A stretch of DNA of 48,498 nucleotides from CAZVFX01 sp964626565. GTDB lineage: Bacteria > Myxococcota_A > UBA9042 > CAIXZC01. The stretch is taken from assembly GCA_964626565.1 (NCBI GenBank), contig CAZVFX010000051.1, forward strand, positions 1-48,498, given 5' to 3'. Under the pieces are notes generated by a model, which was not told the origin of the DNA, did not search any database, and worked only from the letters and a program-made list of their open reading frames with translations. A program made the position numbers and the translations under genes. This document shows, one piece after another, positions 17,832 to 26,160 of this stretch (position 1 is the stretch's first letter; each line of letters opens with the position of its first letter).

Positions 17832-17933
17832 TCAATAGTCGTGCCGGGCTTGAAGCGGGGGGCTTGTCTGTAGTTTTCAACTAGCCCCGATTCAATGTTC
17901 CTACTGGTTTTTTGTTTCTTTTCTTTCTTGTGG

Positions 17934-17973
17934 GAACCCGAGGGCGCCGGTTCATTGGCGCGAATTCGGGTTC
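17934..17973 (+). other. Strong two-part hairpin in the tolQ leader
   Basis: GAACCCGA (17934-17941) pairs with TCGGGTTC (17966-17973) and GCGCC (17944-17948) pairs with GGCGC (17957-17961), with small bulges. No T tract follows, so it is not a standard terminator; it may be a leader structure or protein-binding site. Confidence 0.4.
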
Positions 17974-18028
17974 GCCCCGCCAACCTGTCCCCCCGCTGCC
18001 CGGCACGCATACCTTCCAGTTCAGGACG

Positions 18029-18058
18029 TTGACAGAGCAGGTTTTTCCGTGATACGAA
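18029..18058 (+). promoter_or_regulatory. Possible promoter for the tol cluster
   Basis: TTGACA (18029-18034), an 18-nt spacer and TACGAA (18053-18058), 45 nt before the tolQ start. Confidence 0.45.
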
Positions 18059-18103
18059 GAGGTATTCGCCGGAGGACGCCGTGCGAGGCGCCGCAGGGTC
18101 ACC

Positions 18104-18823
18104 ATGATGAACTTCCTGCTTTTGGGAACCGCTGAACCAGAAACCTACGCCATTGACATCATTGATGTCATCTTCAACGCGTCTGCCATGGTTCAGGCGG
18201 TGCTGTGGCTGCTGGTTTTCATGTCCGCCGCCTGCTGGTTTATTATCGGCTACAAGTGGTACTATTTCTATCGCACCCACGCCGCGAACAACCGCTTTTT
18301 CGAGATTTTCTGGAACTCCAAGCGGCTGGACGCCATCTATGAGCAGGCGGAGCAGATCCAGAATTCCCCTGCCGCCCGGGTCTTTCGGGACGCCTACGTT
18401 GAAATGGGGCGGCTGAAGAGTCAAGAAGCGGACCCGGCCCAGAAGAACCTCAACACCGGCTTTGAGAATGTGGAACGAGCGGTTAAGCGGGCCACCCAGG
18501 GGGAGGTAACGCGGCTGGAGAAGCTCGTCCCCTTCCTGGCCACCACCGGCAGCACCGCACCCTTCATCGGCCTGTTTGGCACGGTGTGGGGCATTGTTGA
18601 GGCTTTTGATCGGATCCCGAAGCAGAGCGGCGGTGTCATATTGGACAAGGTCGCCGGGCCCATGGCCCATGCGCTGGTTGCCACTGCGGTGGGATTGCTG
18701 GCCGCGATTCCGGCGGTGATGGCGTACAACTGGTTTGTGCGCAAGATCAAGCTTTCGGTGGCCGAAGTGGACTCGTTCAGCGCCGAGTTCCTGAACATTG
18801 TGAGAAGGCATTTCTTCAAGTAA
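18104..18823 (+). CDS. tolQ: TolQ/ExbB-type proton channel protein
   Basis: A 239-residue inner-membrane protein of the MotA/TolQ/ExbB family, which forms the proton-driven motor with TolR. There is one membrane segment near residues 30-55 and two after a long cytoplasmic loop. The family core is visible as LVPFLATTGSTAPFIGLFGTVWGIVEAF (quoted here only by position, about 144-171) followed by ALVATAVGLLAAIPAVMAYN near 205-224. The second ATG, at 18107, is an equally good start. Next come tolR, tolA and tolB in the same direction, which favours TolQ over ExbB. Confidence 0.9.
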   Translation: MMNFLLLGTAEPETYAIDIIDVIFNASAMVQAVLWLLVFMSAACWFIIGYKWYYFYRTHAANNRFFEIFWNSKRLDAIYEQAEQIQNSPAARVFRDAYVEMGRLKSQEADPAQKNLNTGFENVERAVKRATQGEVTRLEKLVPFLATTGSTAPFIGLFGTVWGIVEAFDRIPKQSGGVILDKVAGPMAHALVATAVGLLAAIPAVMAYNWFVRKIKLSVAEVDSFSAEFLNIVRRHFFK

Positions 18824-18848
18824 CCCCTGACGTCTGCAGGAGGAACTG

Positions 18849-19592
18849 GTGGGTTTGAGCGGCGGTTCCGGCGAGGGTTCGGATCACACTACGCTGTCGG
18901 AGATCAACGTTACCCCTCTGGTAGACGTGATGCTGGTGTTGCTCACCATCTTCATGATCGCCTCATCGGTAGAGACCATTCAAGTCGCGGCGGAAAAGGA
19001 GAAACTGCTCAAGGAACGCCGGGAGGAAGAACAGCGCATCACTCTGGTTGCCCGCATGGAGAAGATGAAGGAGGAGAGGGAAGAGAATATAGTGCTCAAG
19101 AATCGGGATATGCGCCGCATCCAGTACATGCAGATCCAGGAAGAACGACTGAAAGAGATCGAGGAGAAGCTGGAGGACAAGAGCCAGAATGTGCCCATCG
19201 AGCTGCCCAAGGTCACCTCCGAAGCGGTGAATCTCGCGGAGCAGAAGAAGATAGTAGTTACCCTGACCCGGGAGTTTTCACTCTACATAGGCGATACAAA
19301 GGTGATCGATTGCATGGATAAGTCCTACGCCGGTGATTGGAAGCCCGAACCGGGGAAGGCGGATGAGTTGCCTGATGCGGCCTATCGCCTCTGCCTGGCC
19401 GATGTGGAGAAGAAGCTGGTGGCGAATGCGAAGCTGAAAGAGGACAAGGAGTGCTACCTCAGGGCAGACCGCAAGTTGGACTACTGGCGGGTACTGGCCT
19501 TGATGTCGACAATCCGGCGGGCAGGGATTACGAAGTTCGGCCTCGTGTCTGAAGACGAGGACGCGCCCCCGCCGGGGGCGAAGAAAAAATAG
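18849..19592 (+). CDS. tolR: TolR/ExbD-type protein with coiled-coil insertion
   Basis: Inner-membrane partner of TolQ. The membrane segment carries the proton-relay aspartate D26 in TPLVDVMLVLLTIFM. In an ordinary TolR a short linker leads to the periplasmic domain; here residues about 48-112 form a highly charged Glu/Lys/Arg-rich coiled coil before the family pattern resumes at IELPKVTSEAVN. The periplasmic domain is also enlarged around residues 155-210 and contains three cysteines. The protein is 247 residues, against about 140 for typical TolR. It starts at GTG (18849), with GGAGGA 5 nt upstream. Function as a TolR is likely, but the extended stalk is unusual. Confidence 0.85.
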   Translation: MGLSGGSGEGSDHTTLSEINVTPLVDVMLVLLTIFMIASSVETIQVAAEKEKLLKERREEEQRITLVARMEKMKEEREENIVLKNRDMRRIQYMQIQEERLKEIEEKLEDKSQNVPIELPKVTSEAVNLAEQKKIVVTLTREFSLYIGDTKVIDCMDKSYAGDWKPEPGKADELPDAAYRLCLADVEKKLVANAKLKEDKECYLRADRKLDYWRVLALMSTIRRAGITKFGLVSEDEDAPPPGAKKK

Positions 19593-19647
19593 GTCCTATG
19601 AGTCCCATCAGTCGTATAGGTCCTATACACCACCGGCCATAGGCCGG
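19589..19647. repeat. Palindromic intergenic repeats between tolR and tolA
   Basis: ATAGGTCCTAT occurs at 19589-19599 (overlapping the tolR stop) and again at 19616-19626, where it extends to the 13-bp palindrome TATAGGTCCTATA. A 6-bp stem CCGGCC/GGCCGG with a 3-nt loop follows at 19633-19647. Such repeats are commonly dispersed in large bacterial genomes, and may be mRNA-stability elements. Confidence 0.5.
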
Positions 19648-19677
19648 AGAAGGGAGAAGGCGCAGGGGCGCTCAAAC

Positions 19678-20733
19678 GTGATGACGAAGTTCGGCGATAG
19701 AAACGCGTTGATCAGCGGAGCAATCTTCACCGTTGCCTTCCACTGCGCGCTGTTCACCCTGCTTTATGCTGCCGCGTCGACGGACCACCGGACAACCGTC
19801 ACGGTAGACGAGCAAGTTGACGCGCCCCGACGGCGCCCGGCAGCCAAGGAGCAGGCGCTGGGAGACCGGCGAGTGGTGGCCGGAGTGCTCCCTCGCAAGC
19901 AACCCTTGTCCGAAATAAGTTTCGGGAGGCGGCCGCACCTGGACGTGCGGGGGCGGCGGCGCGCCGGGGAAGAAATGGCCCGGCCCTTCCGGTTTATTGA
20001 AATCGCCAGGGGGCGCAAAGACCGGGCGCTGGGAATCGCCATGAGACCGCGGGGAATCGACTTCGGCCCGGCTCAGGATACGGACGTCCTGCACGCCATG
20101 CTCGTGCCACGGTTGGGACTGAAAAAGGCGGACAAAAAGAAACTCCCCAAACTCACCAAGTATGAACAACCGGACAAGAAAGAAGCAGGGATCAACGTCT
20201 CCCGAGACAATCCCGACGGCGCACCACTCAGGTTCAAGGAATTCAAGAAAAAGAAGCGCCAGTATGACAAGCGACGCAAGAAGAAACCCACGCTGTCCGA
20301 GCTCATCGACGCACCGGACGAAGACGACCCCCGCATGCGCCCTACCCGATTGGACGACATCGTAGGCTCCGAGGATGGCGAGGTCTGGGGGGTGGGCACC
20401 GAAGGGCAGGCGGGGAATATCTACCTGGGCAAAGTGGAGCGGTCGCTGCGGCGCGCGTTCAACGTGCCCGTGTTTCTCTCCCGGGAGGAGTTGAAGAAGC
20501 TGGTGGTGGAAGTGTTGATTCAGCAGATGGATGCAGACGGCAACATCGTGGCCTACCAGATCAGGCGTGAATCATCGTCGTCCGCCTTCAACTCGGCGGC
20601 AATCGAGGCTGTGAAACGATTTGTGCCCGATGAAGGAGGCTCAAAAGCGTTTCCCCAGCCTGACGCCGAGATGCTGAACCTCATCAACCAGCGCGGCGTT
20701 CTGGTCAGACTGGAAGGCAGGAAACTGAAGTGA
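19678..20733 (+). CDS. tolA: TolA/TonB-like energy-transducing protein
   Basis: A 351-residue protein with one N-terminal membrane anchor (about 11-33), a very basic periplasmic stalk rich in Lys and Arg, and a C-terminal domain (about 245-351) with the pattern of TolA/TonB C-termini: IYLGKVERSLRRAFNVPVF, then a beta-rich stretch containing VLIQQMDADGNIVAYQI and SSAFNSAAIEAVKRF. It would link the TolQR motor to TolB and the outer membrane. The stalk lacks the alanine-rich helix of enterobacterial TolA, so the assignment rests on position and the C-terminal domain. The start is GTG at 19678 or ATG at 19681; GGGG lies about 10 nt upstream. Confidence 0.78.
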   Translation: MMTKFGDRNALISGAIFTVAFHCALFTLLYAAASTDHRTTVTVDEQVDAPRRRPAAKEQALGDRRVVAGVLPRKQPLSEISFGRRPHLDVRGRRRAGEEMARPFRFIEIARGRKDRALGIAMRPRGIDFGPAQDTDVLHAMLVPRLGLKKADKKKLPKLTKYEQPDKKEAGINVSRDNPDGAPLRFKEFKKKKRQYDKRRKKKPTLSELIDAPDEDDPRMRPTRLDDIVGSEDGEVWGVGTEGQAGNIYLGKVERSLRRAFNVPVFLSREELKKLVVEVLIQQMDADGNIVAYQIRRESSSSAFNSAAIEAVKRFVPDEGGSKAFPQPDAEMLNLINQRGVLVRLEGRKLK

Positions 20734-20787
20734 GGCGGGGTTGGGGGTTGGGGCGAAACGACGGGCTTGAGGCGTGAGGCGCGGGGC

Positions 20788-22140
20788 TTGAGGAAAGGCA
20801 TAACAGCGCTGGCTGTAGTTGTGGCGGTCTGGTGGACGGCGGGGGCGGAGCTGCGCGCGGAGGTGCTTTTCCCCTGTCTCACCTTTGACGAATGCCCCAC
20901 GGGAACCACCTGCAACTGGGGGCTGTGCGAAGACGCAATGGCGCCCAGCGTCAGCCGCCTCTTCCAAATCTCAGTGGTGGACATGCCCGACGTAACCGGC
21001 CAGACAGGTTCGGCCTGGCTGCGCAAGCGCTTTGCCGACACCCTGGCCTGGTACCTGGACCAGTCGGGCCTGTTCGGCGCGATCCGCCATGGAGCTGCGT
21101 ACCCTATCGACACTCAGGCCGTGTTCTCCGCGCTGAACAAGGGGTCTGCCTATGTCATCGGAGGGGAACTGGTCTCCTTTGACGGCGAGGAAGGAGAATT
21201 CCGGCTGAACATCATCGACGCGGAACTGCTCACCACCACCAGTGAATTCGAGACCTCCATCGTGGTCTCCGGTTCGACCATGGACGAGGTGCTTCAGAAG
21301 TGGGTTAACGCGTTTGTTCACCGCTTCACCGGACGCCCCGGGATTCTCGGGGCCAGATTGGCCTGTATCAAGAAGCTGGGCAGAGGGGTCAAGGAAGTGT
21401 ACGTGCTTTCCTTCGGCCCCAATGACCTGACTCAGATCACCTTTGACAGATCGCTGGCGCTCCTGCCTTCCTGGACCGTCGACGGGCGGGTGGCCTATAC
21501 CAGCTACAAAGATGGTTCGGTAAAGACGTACATCCAGGGTGTAAAAGAACCGTTCACCGCTTACCCGGGGATGAACTCCGGTTTGGAGTGGGCTCGTGAC
21601 GGTTCCTTTGCGGCCGTGACTCTATCCAAGGACGGCAACCCCGAAGTTTATCTACTGGAAGGAACCACCGGTGAAGAACGGGCCCGGCTCACTTTCAACG
21701 AAGGGATAGACACGAGCCCGACCTTCTCACCTACCGGCACGCGCATCGCGTTCGTGACAGACCGGGACGGCACGCCGCAACTGTACGTGATGCAGGCAGA
21801 CGGCTCCGGCAAGTCGAGGCTCACATGGTCCGGCACCTACAACACCAATCCCGATTGGCACCCGTTCGGCCAGTACATTGCCTACAACGGACGGTCCGGC
21901 GGTTCGTTCCAGGTCTTCCTCTTCGACGTGAAAGACGGCACCTCCCGGCAGCTCACAACCGGCCCCGGGGATTGTGAAGACCCCGATTGGTCCCCGGACG
22001 GAAGGCTTATCGCCTATTCCCGGGCCCGAGGCAAGACCCGAGAGATTTGGGTGATGAACCCCGACGGATCGGGCAAGCGGGCGCTCACTGAAGACGGCCC
22101 CTTTTCGTCTCCTGTCTGGGAGATCCTGCCCAGGCCATAG
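20788..22140 (+). CDS. tolB: TolB-like periplasmic beta-propeller protein
   Basis: Periplasmic protein of 450 residues with a signal peptide ending near RAE. Next comes a short Cys-rich insert with five cysteines (FPCLTFDECPTGTTCNWGLC), then the TolB N-terminal domain and a six-bladed propeller with WD40-like repeats such as GTRIAFVTDRDGTPQLYVMQ and GRLIAYSRARGKTREIWVMN. The segment IKKLGRGVKEVYVLSF is typical of TolB. The start is uncertain: TTG at 20788 has GAGG 8 nt upstream, and TTG at 20767 is the next in frame. The Cys-rich insert resembles EGF-like modules in myxobacterial surface proteins and is not part of ordinary TolB. No Pal follows. Confidence 0.85.
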   Translation: MRKGITALAVVVAVWWTAGAELRAEVLFPCLTFDECPTGTTCNWGLCEDAMAPSVSRLFQISVVDMPDVTGQTGSAWLRKRFADTLAWYLDQSGLFGAIRHGAAYPIDTQAVFSALNKGSAYVIGGELVSFDGEEGEFRLNIIDAELLTTTSEFETSIVVSGSTMDEVLQKWVNAFVHRFTGRPGILGARLACIKKLGRGVKEVYVLSFGPNDLTQITFDRSLALLPSWTVDGRVAYTSYKDGSVKTYIQGVKEPFTAYPGMNSGLEWARDGSFAAVTLSKDGNPEVYLLEGTTGEERARLTFNEGIDTSPTFSPTGTRIAFVTDRDGTPQLYVMQADGSGKSRLTWSGTYNTNPDWHPFGQYIAYNGRSGGSFQVFLFDVKDGTSRQLTTGPGDCEDPDWSPDGRLIAYSRARGKTREIWVMNPDGSGKRALTEDGPFSSPVWEILPRP

Positions 22141-22262
22141 TGGTCACTATCGGCTGCTCTCAGTACCGAGTGGATTTCCATCGGAATTTCCGGTTGGACC
22201 TATCGGCTGCACGTTCTTACACTTGACCATACCCCGCACCTCACCCAGTCCCAGGAGGCAGT

Positions 22263-24404
22263 ATGAGATTGTGTGGCACTTCATGGCGGTCGACGGTCAC
22301 CGCGTTCTTCGCAGTTATTCTGGTATTTCAGGGTGTACCCACTGCGCTCGCAGATGGCTCGCGCACCTTCACCTACAAGTACGATGTAGAGGTGGGGCCG
22401 GTACCGGAAGGAGAAGGACCGGTAGAGGTGTTCATCCCCATCGCCCGGGCCGACTCCCACCAGGAGATCCTGTCCCGAGAGGTGACCGCATCGATTCCGG
22501 GCGAGGTGAAGGCCGAGGACCAATACGGCAACCTGTTCTGGCGGGGGCGGGTGGAGAAATCGGATGGGAAGCCGATTCACGTATCGGCGACTTATGCGGT
22601 TCGACGGCATGTTTTCAAGAACGAGCTTATCGGCAAGGTCAAGAGAACCGAGATGACCGTTCGTGAAAAAGTAGATCACGCCCTCTTCCTCGGTCCCAAC
22701 GAGCGGGTGCCGGTGTCGGGTGAGCTGGTCACACGCATGGCGAAAGAGATCGCGCCGGGCGAGACCAACCCTGCCGTGGTCGCTCGGGCCATCTATGACT
22801 ACGTTGTGGACACTATGGAATACAAGAAGGTGGGCAAGGGATGGGGAAACGGTGACACCCACTGGGCGTGCAGTGAGCGATACGGGAATTGCACCGATTT
22901 TCACGCCCTGTTCATATCCCTGGCCCGGGTACGAGGAATTCCGGCGAAATTCGCGATTGGGTCTGCGGTCCCCGAGGGGAAATCAGAGGGTGAGTTGGGC
23001 GGCTACCACTGCTGGGTCGAGTTCTACCTCCCCGACGCAGGTTGGGTGCCCATTGACGCGTCTGAAGCGAAAAAACACCCGGAGAAGCGGGAGCTGCTTT
23101 TCGGTACCCACCCGGCGGACAGGTTCCAATTGTCAGTGGGGAGGGACCTGAAACTGGGTGCGGGGCACCACAGCCGGCCCCTCAACTACTTCGTCCATCC
23201 CCACGTGGAGTTGGCCGGCAAGCCGTACAAGCAGGTGAAACGCGTCGTTACGTTCAAGGAAGGCCCGCCTCCCGCGGTAACACCCGTGGCGGCTGCACCC
23301 TCAAGCGTCGACCCCGCCGAAGACAGTTTGTTCACCCCATACGGGTTCATACGGCTGGACGCTATCTTTGATGATTCCCGTATGCAGCACAGCCAGTACC
23401 CTTTCTGGGTACAATCTGAAGATCCTTCGGTGGGGGTCAAGGATGACTCCCGCATGACCTTGCACCCGCGCCTGACCAGGGTCGGTGTCAAGTTGAACCC
23501 TCAGTCGGTGGCTACCGATTGGAGTATGAGCGGTCGGATCGAAATCGATTTCCAGAACGGCGGTTCCGAGTCCCGCGAACTCATTCGCATGCGGCACGCG
23601 TTCATGTCGTTACAGTCGGGAGCCTTCTCCTTTCTGGCCGGCCAGACCTGGGACATCGTTTCTCCTCTGTACCCGGCGGCCAACAACGACGGCATGATGT
23701 GGAATGCGGGTAACCTGGGCGACCGCCATCCGCAGGTGCAGTTGGCTTTGGCTCCCAGGTTCGGTGGCGGACAGTTCGAGGCGATTGTCGGGGCGTCCAT
23801 GACCGGTGCGGTGGACAAGAAGGACCTGGACGACAACGGCGAGCACGACGGCTTTGCCGCGGCGATTCCATCGGCTCAGGCGCGATTGGGCTACAGCGCA
23901 AAACTGTGGTCGGGCCGCCCGTTGAAGATCGCGGCCTGGGGTCATTACGGACAGGAAGAGACTGCGACCGCCGTGGGGGGCGAGACAGACTTCAACTCCT
24001 GGGCTGCAGGGTTCAGCCTGTCGCTGCCGCTGGCTACCTGGCTGGCGTTGGAAGGCGAAGGTTGGATGGGAGAGAACCTCAGCGATATTCGCGGCGGCAT
24101 CGGCCAGGGAGTCAACACCGGCACCGGTGCGGAAATCGCCTCCCGAGGCGGCTGGGCCCAGGCGGCTATTGATGCGGCGGGTTGGTGGTCGTTGTTCCTG
24201 GGCGCGACCATGGACGATCCGGACGACGGCGACCTGAACGACGGCGACCGCAGCCGGAACGCGGCGGCTTTCCTGGTCAACCGGTTCAAGCCCTGGAGCA
24301 GTTTCCAGGTCGGCGTCGAGTACCTGTACTGGCTCACCGAGTACAAGAATCTCGACTCTGGCTCCAGCAACCGCGTCGATCTTCACTTCTCATATTTCTT
24401 CTAA
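22263..24404 (+). CDS. Transglutaminase-like domain fused to outer-membrane beta-barrel
   Basis: A 713-residue exported protein. After a signal peptide (to about residue 30), residues 33-320 form a transglutaminase-like cysteine hydrolase with an intact triad: C210 in GNCTDFHALF, H249 in GGYHCWVEFY and D265 in PIDAS. A Pro/Ala linker (about 338-360) leads to a C-terminal domain of alternating strands (YGFIRLDAIFDDSR onward) that ends in HFSYFF, the aromatic end typical of outer-membrane barrels. Such transglutaminase-like domains often act as peptidases or amidases. The head probably lies in the periplasm attached to its own barrel. GGAGG lies 6 nt before the ATG. It follows tolB by 122 nt; this spacer holds two copies of CTATCGGCTGC (22147 and 22200). 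Confidence 0.85.
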   Translation: MRLCGTSWRSTVTAFFAVILVFQGVPTALADGSRTFTYKYDVEVGPVPEGEGPVEVFIPIARADSHQEILSREVTASIPGEVKAEDQYGNLFWRGRVEKSDGKPIHVSATYAVRRHVFKNELIGKVKRTEMTVREKVDHALFLGPNERVPVSGELVTRMAKEIAPGETNPAVVARAIYDYVVDTMEYKKVGKGWGNGDTHWACSERYGNCTDFHALFISLARVRGIPAKFAIGSAVPEGKSEGELGGYHCWVEFYLPDAGWVPIDASEAKKHPEKRELLFGTHPADRFQLSVGRDLKLGAGHHSRPLNYFVHPHVELAGKPYKQVKRVVTFKEGPPPAVTPVAAAPSSVDPAEDSLFTPYGFIRLDAIFDDSRMQHSQYPFWVQSEDPSVGVKDDSRMTLHPRLTRVGVKLNPQSVATDWSMSGRIEIDFQNGGSESRELIRMRHAFMSLQSGAFSFLAGQTWDIVSPLYPAANNDGMMWNAGNLGDRHPQVQLALAPRFGGGQFEAIVGASMTGAVDKKDLDDNGEHDGFAAAIPSAQARLGYSAKLWSGRPLKIAAWGHYGQEETATAVGGETDFNSWAAGFSLSLPLATWLALEGEGWMGENLSDIRGGIGQGVNTGTGAEIASRGGWAQAAIDAAGWWSLFLGATMDDPDDGDLNDGDRSRNAAAFLVNRFKPWSSFQVGVEYLYWLTEYKNLDSGSSNRVDLHFSYFF

Positions 24405-24412
24405 CGCGTTCT

Positions 24413-24808
24413 TTACCCGGTAAGCGTCTTCAACTCGAACAGCTTGGCCAGGTGTTCGAAGTCGCGGTCACAGTGGAGAATAGGGAACTCGCGCTGAAGG
24501 CAGATTGCGGCCAGGACACAGTCGAGCGTGCTGCGAGGGGTGAATCCCTGCTTGCGTGCGCTGCGATATAGCTCGGCTGCCAGAATGTGGTCCTCCTCGG
24601 TGACCTCTATGCGAGGAAAGGGAGCGAGGAAACGTTGAACCTTGCGAAACTGTGCCGGGCCACGGATGCCCTGAAGAACCTCGGTGAGCACCAGGCCGGT
24701 GAGGCAAAGCTGATGCCCTTCCTCCAGAAGCGCGTCAAAAACCTCGCAGACCGGGTGTTCGCCTCGCCTCAGGTACTCGATCCAGACGGTGCTGTCCACC
24801 AGGATCAT
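24413..24808 (-). CDS. vapC: PIN-domain ribonuclease toxin, VapC family
   Basis: A 131-residue PIN nuclease, the toxin of a type II toxin-antitoxin pair. The metal-binding acidic residues are visible: D5 in LVDSTVWI, E43 in LTEVLQG, D96 in STLDCVLA, and D114 or D116 near HCDRDF. All are intact, so it should be active. Its start overlaps the vapB stop by one base (TAATG), giving coupled synthesis. The RNA target is not readable from sequence; VapC proteins cut tRNAs or rRNA. It ends 8 nt from the convergent transglutaminase-barrel gene. Confidence 0.93.
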   Translation of the reverse strand: MILVDSTVWIEYLRRGEHPVCEVFDALLEEGHQLCLTGLVLTEVLQGIRGPAQFRKVQRFLAPFPRIEVTEEDHILAAELYRSARKQGFTPRSTLDCVLAAICLQREFPILHCDRDFEHLAKLFELKTLTG

Positions 24809-25020
24809 TACTGTTTACCCCGCCGATCCCTCAGGTGTACGTGATCATACCCTTCGAAATACTCCACCTGCCCTCTCAACGACTTGATTCGACCGCGCTT
24901 GAGCCAGGTCACATAGGCTGCGAGCGCGTTGTGCACCAGTTCCCGCTGCGACCGGGCCCCGGACAGTTCCATGCCGTCTTTCACCAGGTCGTCTTGCAAG
25001 TCGATGTTCGTCCTGCCCAT
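24808..25020 (-). CDS. vapB: VapB-type antitoxin
   Basis: A 70-residue antitoxin. The N-terminal ribbon-helix-helix pattern MGRTNIDLQDDLVKDGM and the following helix (GARSQRELVHNALAAYV) should bind DNA, and the charged C-terminus should wrap the toxin. The ATG at 25020 has GGAGGT 6 nt upstream; a 5-residue upstream extension is unlikely. It probably represses its own promoter through the dyad at 25054-25070. Confidence 0.88.
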   Translation of the reverse strand: MGRTNIDLQDDLVKDGMELSGARSQRELVHNALAAYVTWLKRGRIKSLRGQVEYFEGYDHVHLRDRRGKQ

Positions 25021-25053
25021 GACGCACCTCCACACACACCTCTACACCTGCTT

Positions 25054-25070
25054 CTACATATTCATGTGTA
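25054..25070. promoter_or_regulatory. Possible VapB operator
   Basis: CTACAT (25054-25059) and ATGTGTA (25064-25070) form an imperfect dyad 34 nt before vapB, in the divergent region shared with trpS. Confidence 0.4.
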
Positions 25071-25082
25071 TTGCGCAAGCCC

Positions 25083-25111
25083 TTGCCTTGACTGGCCCTT
25101 CCTGCTAAAGT
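25083..25111 (+). promoter_or_regulatory. Possible promoter for trpS
   Basis: TTGCCT (25083-25088), a 17-nt spacer and TAAAGT (25106-25111), about 29 nt before the trpS start. Confidence 0.45.
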
Positions 25112-25139
25112 CCGGATTGTTTGTCGTGGAGGGAGTAAA

Positions 25140-26117
25140 ATGAGACGGTTGTTCAGCGGTATGCAGCCTACCGGTTCGCCGCACATCGGGAACTGGTTGG
25201 GTGCGATTCAGAACTGGGTGGAATTGACCAAGGAATACGACGCCATCTACTGCATCGTGGACCAGCACGCGATCACTATCGAGTACGACGTTTCCGAAAT
25301 GCAGAATCGGATCCACGAGATGGCGGCGGTGCTGCTGGCCTGTGGTCTTGAACCGGGCAAGAACTGCACCTTGTTCGTGCAGTCCCACGTACCGCAGCAT
25401 ACCGAACTGGCCTGGTACCTGAACACCGTCACGCCTATGGGCGAATTGCACCGGATGACGCAGTACAAGGCCAAGGCTGACCAACACAAGAAGAACGTCA
25501 ATGTCGGGCTGTTCGACTACCCGGTGTTGCAGTCCGCGGACATACTTCTGTACATGGGCGAGGCGGTGCCGGTGGGTGAAGACCAGGTGCAGCACATCGA
25601 GTTGTCGAGAATCGTTGCTCGCAAGTTCAACAACGCCTACGGCGAGATCTTCCCCGAGCCGATGGAGAAGATCACCTATGGTGCGCGCATCATGGGACTC
25701 GACGGGCAGAGCAAGATGTCCAAATCTCTCAACAACCAGATCGACCTCATCGAAAGCTCTGAAGAGATCTGGGAAAAGCTGAAGGTGGCCTTCACCGACC
25801 CGGCGCGGCAGCGCAAGACCGACCCGGGCAACCCGGACATCTGCAACATTCACACGTTGCACAAGCACTTCTCCAGCGATGATGAGATTGCGTGGGTCAG
25901 GGAAGGATGCACGTCCGCGGGTATCGGTTGCTTCCAGTGCAAGCGGGTGTTGTGTGACAACATTGCCAGGGACCTCGCCCCCATCCGAGAGCGTTCGCTG
26001 GAGCTCCTTGATGACCGGGCGTATGTCGCGGGCAAGCTGGCCGAGGGTGCTGAGCGATGCCGCGAGATGGCCGCGGAGACCATGGACAAGGTTCGCAAGG
26101 CGATGGGTTTGAGGTAG
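25140..26117 (+). CDS. trpS: Tryptophanyl-tRNA synthetase with a probable iron-sulphur site
   Basis: Class I aminoacyl-tRNA synthetase of 325 residues that charges tRNA(Trp). The HIGH motif is HIGN (15-18) and the KMSKS loop is KMSKS (about 192). Four cysteines, C235, C257, C264 and C267, have the spacing C-x21-C-x6-C-x2-C, which closely follows the C-x22-C-x6-C-x2-C pattern that binds a [4Fe-4S] cluster in the Thermotoga maritima enzyme. Most bacterial TrpRS proteins lack it. Cluster binding here is inference from spacing. GGAGGG lies 6-7 nt upstream of the ATG. Confidence 0.96.
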   Translation: MRRLFSGMQPTGSPHIGNWLGAIQNWVELTKEYDAIYCIVDQHAITIEYDVSEMQNRIHEMAAVLLACGLEPGKNCTLFVQSHVPQHTELAWYLNTVTPMGELHRMTQYKAKADQHKKNVNVGLFDYPVLQSADILLYMGEAVPVGEDQVQHIELSRIVARKFNNAYGEIFPEPMEKITYGARIMGLDGQSKMSKSLNNQIDLIESSEEIWEKLKVAFTDPARQRKTDPGNPDICNIHTLHKHFSSDDEIAWVREGCTSAGIGCFQCKRVLCDNIARDLAPIRERSLELLDDRAYVAGKLAEGAERCREMAAETMDKVRKAMGLR

Positions 26118-26160
26118 GGGCCCGGCGGGGTCAGGCCCCCCATTCGCATTCGGGGTACTG

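Noticed and set aside
26117..26139. Hairpin GGGGCC/GGCCCC after trpS as a terminator
   Set aside because: No T tract follows, and uppP begins 22 nt later, so read-through is more likely.
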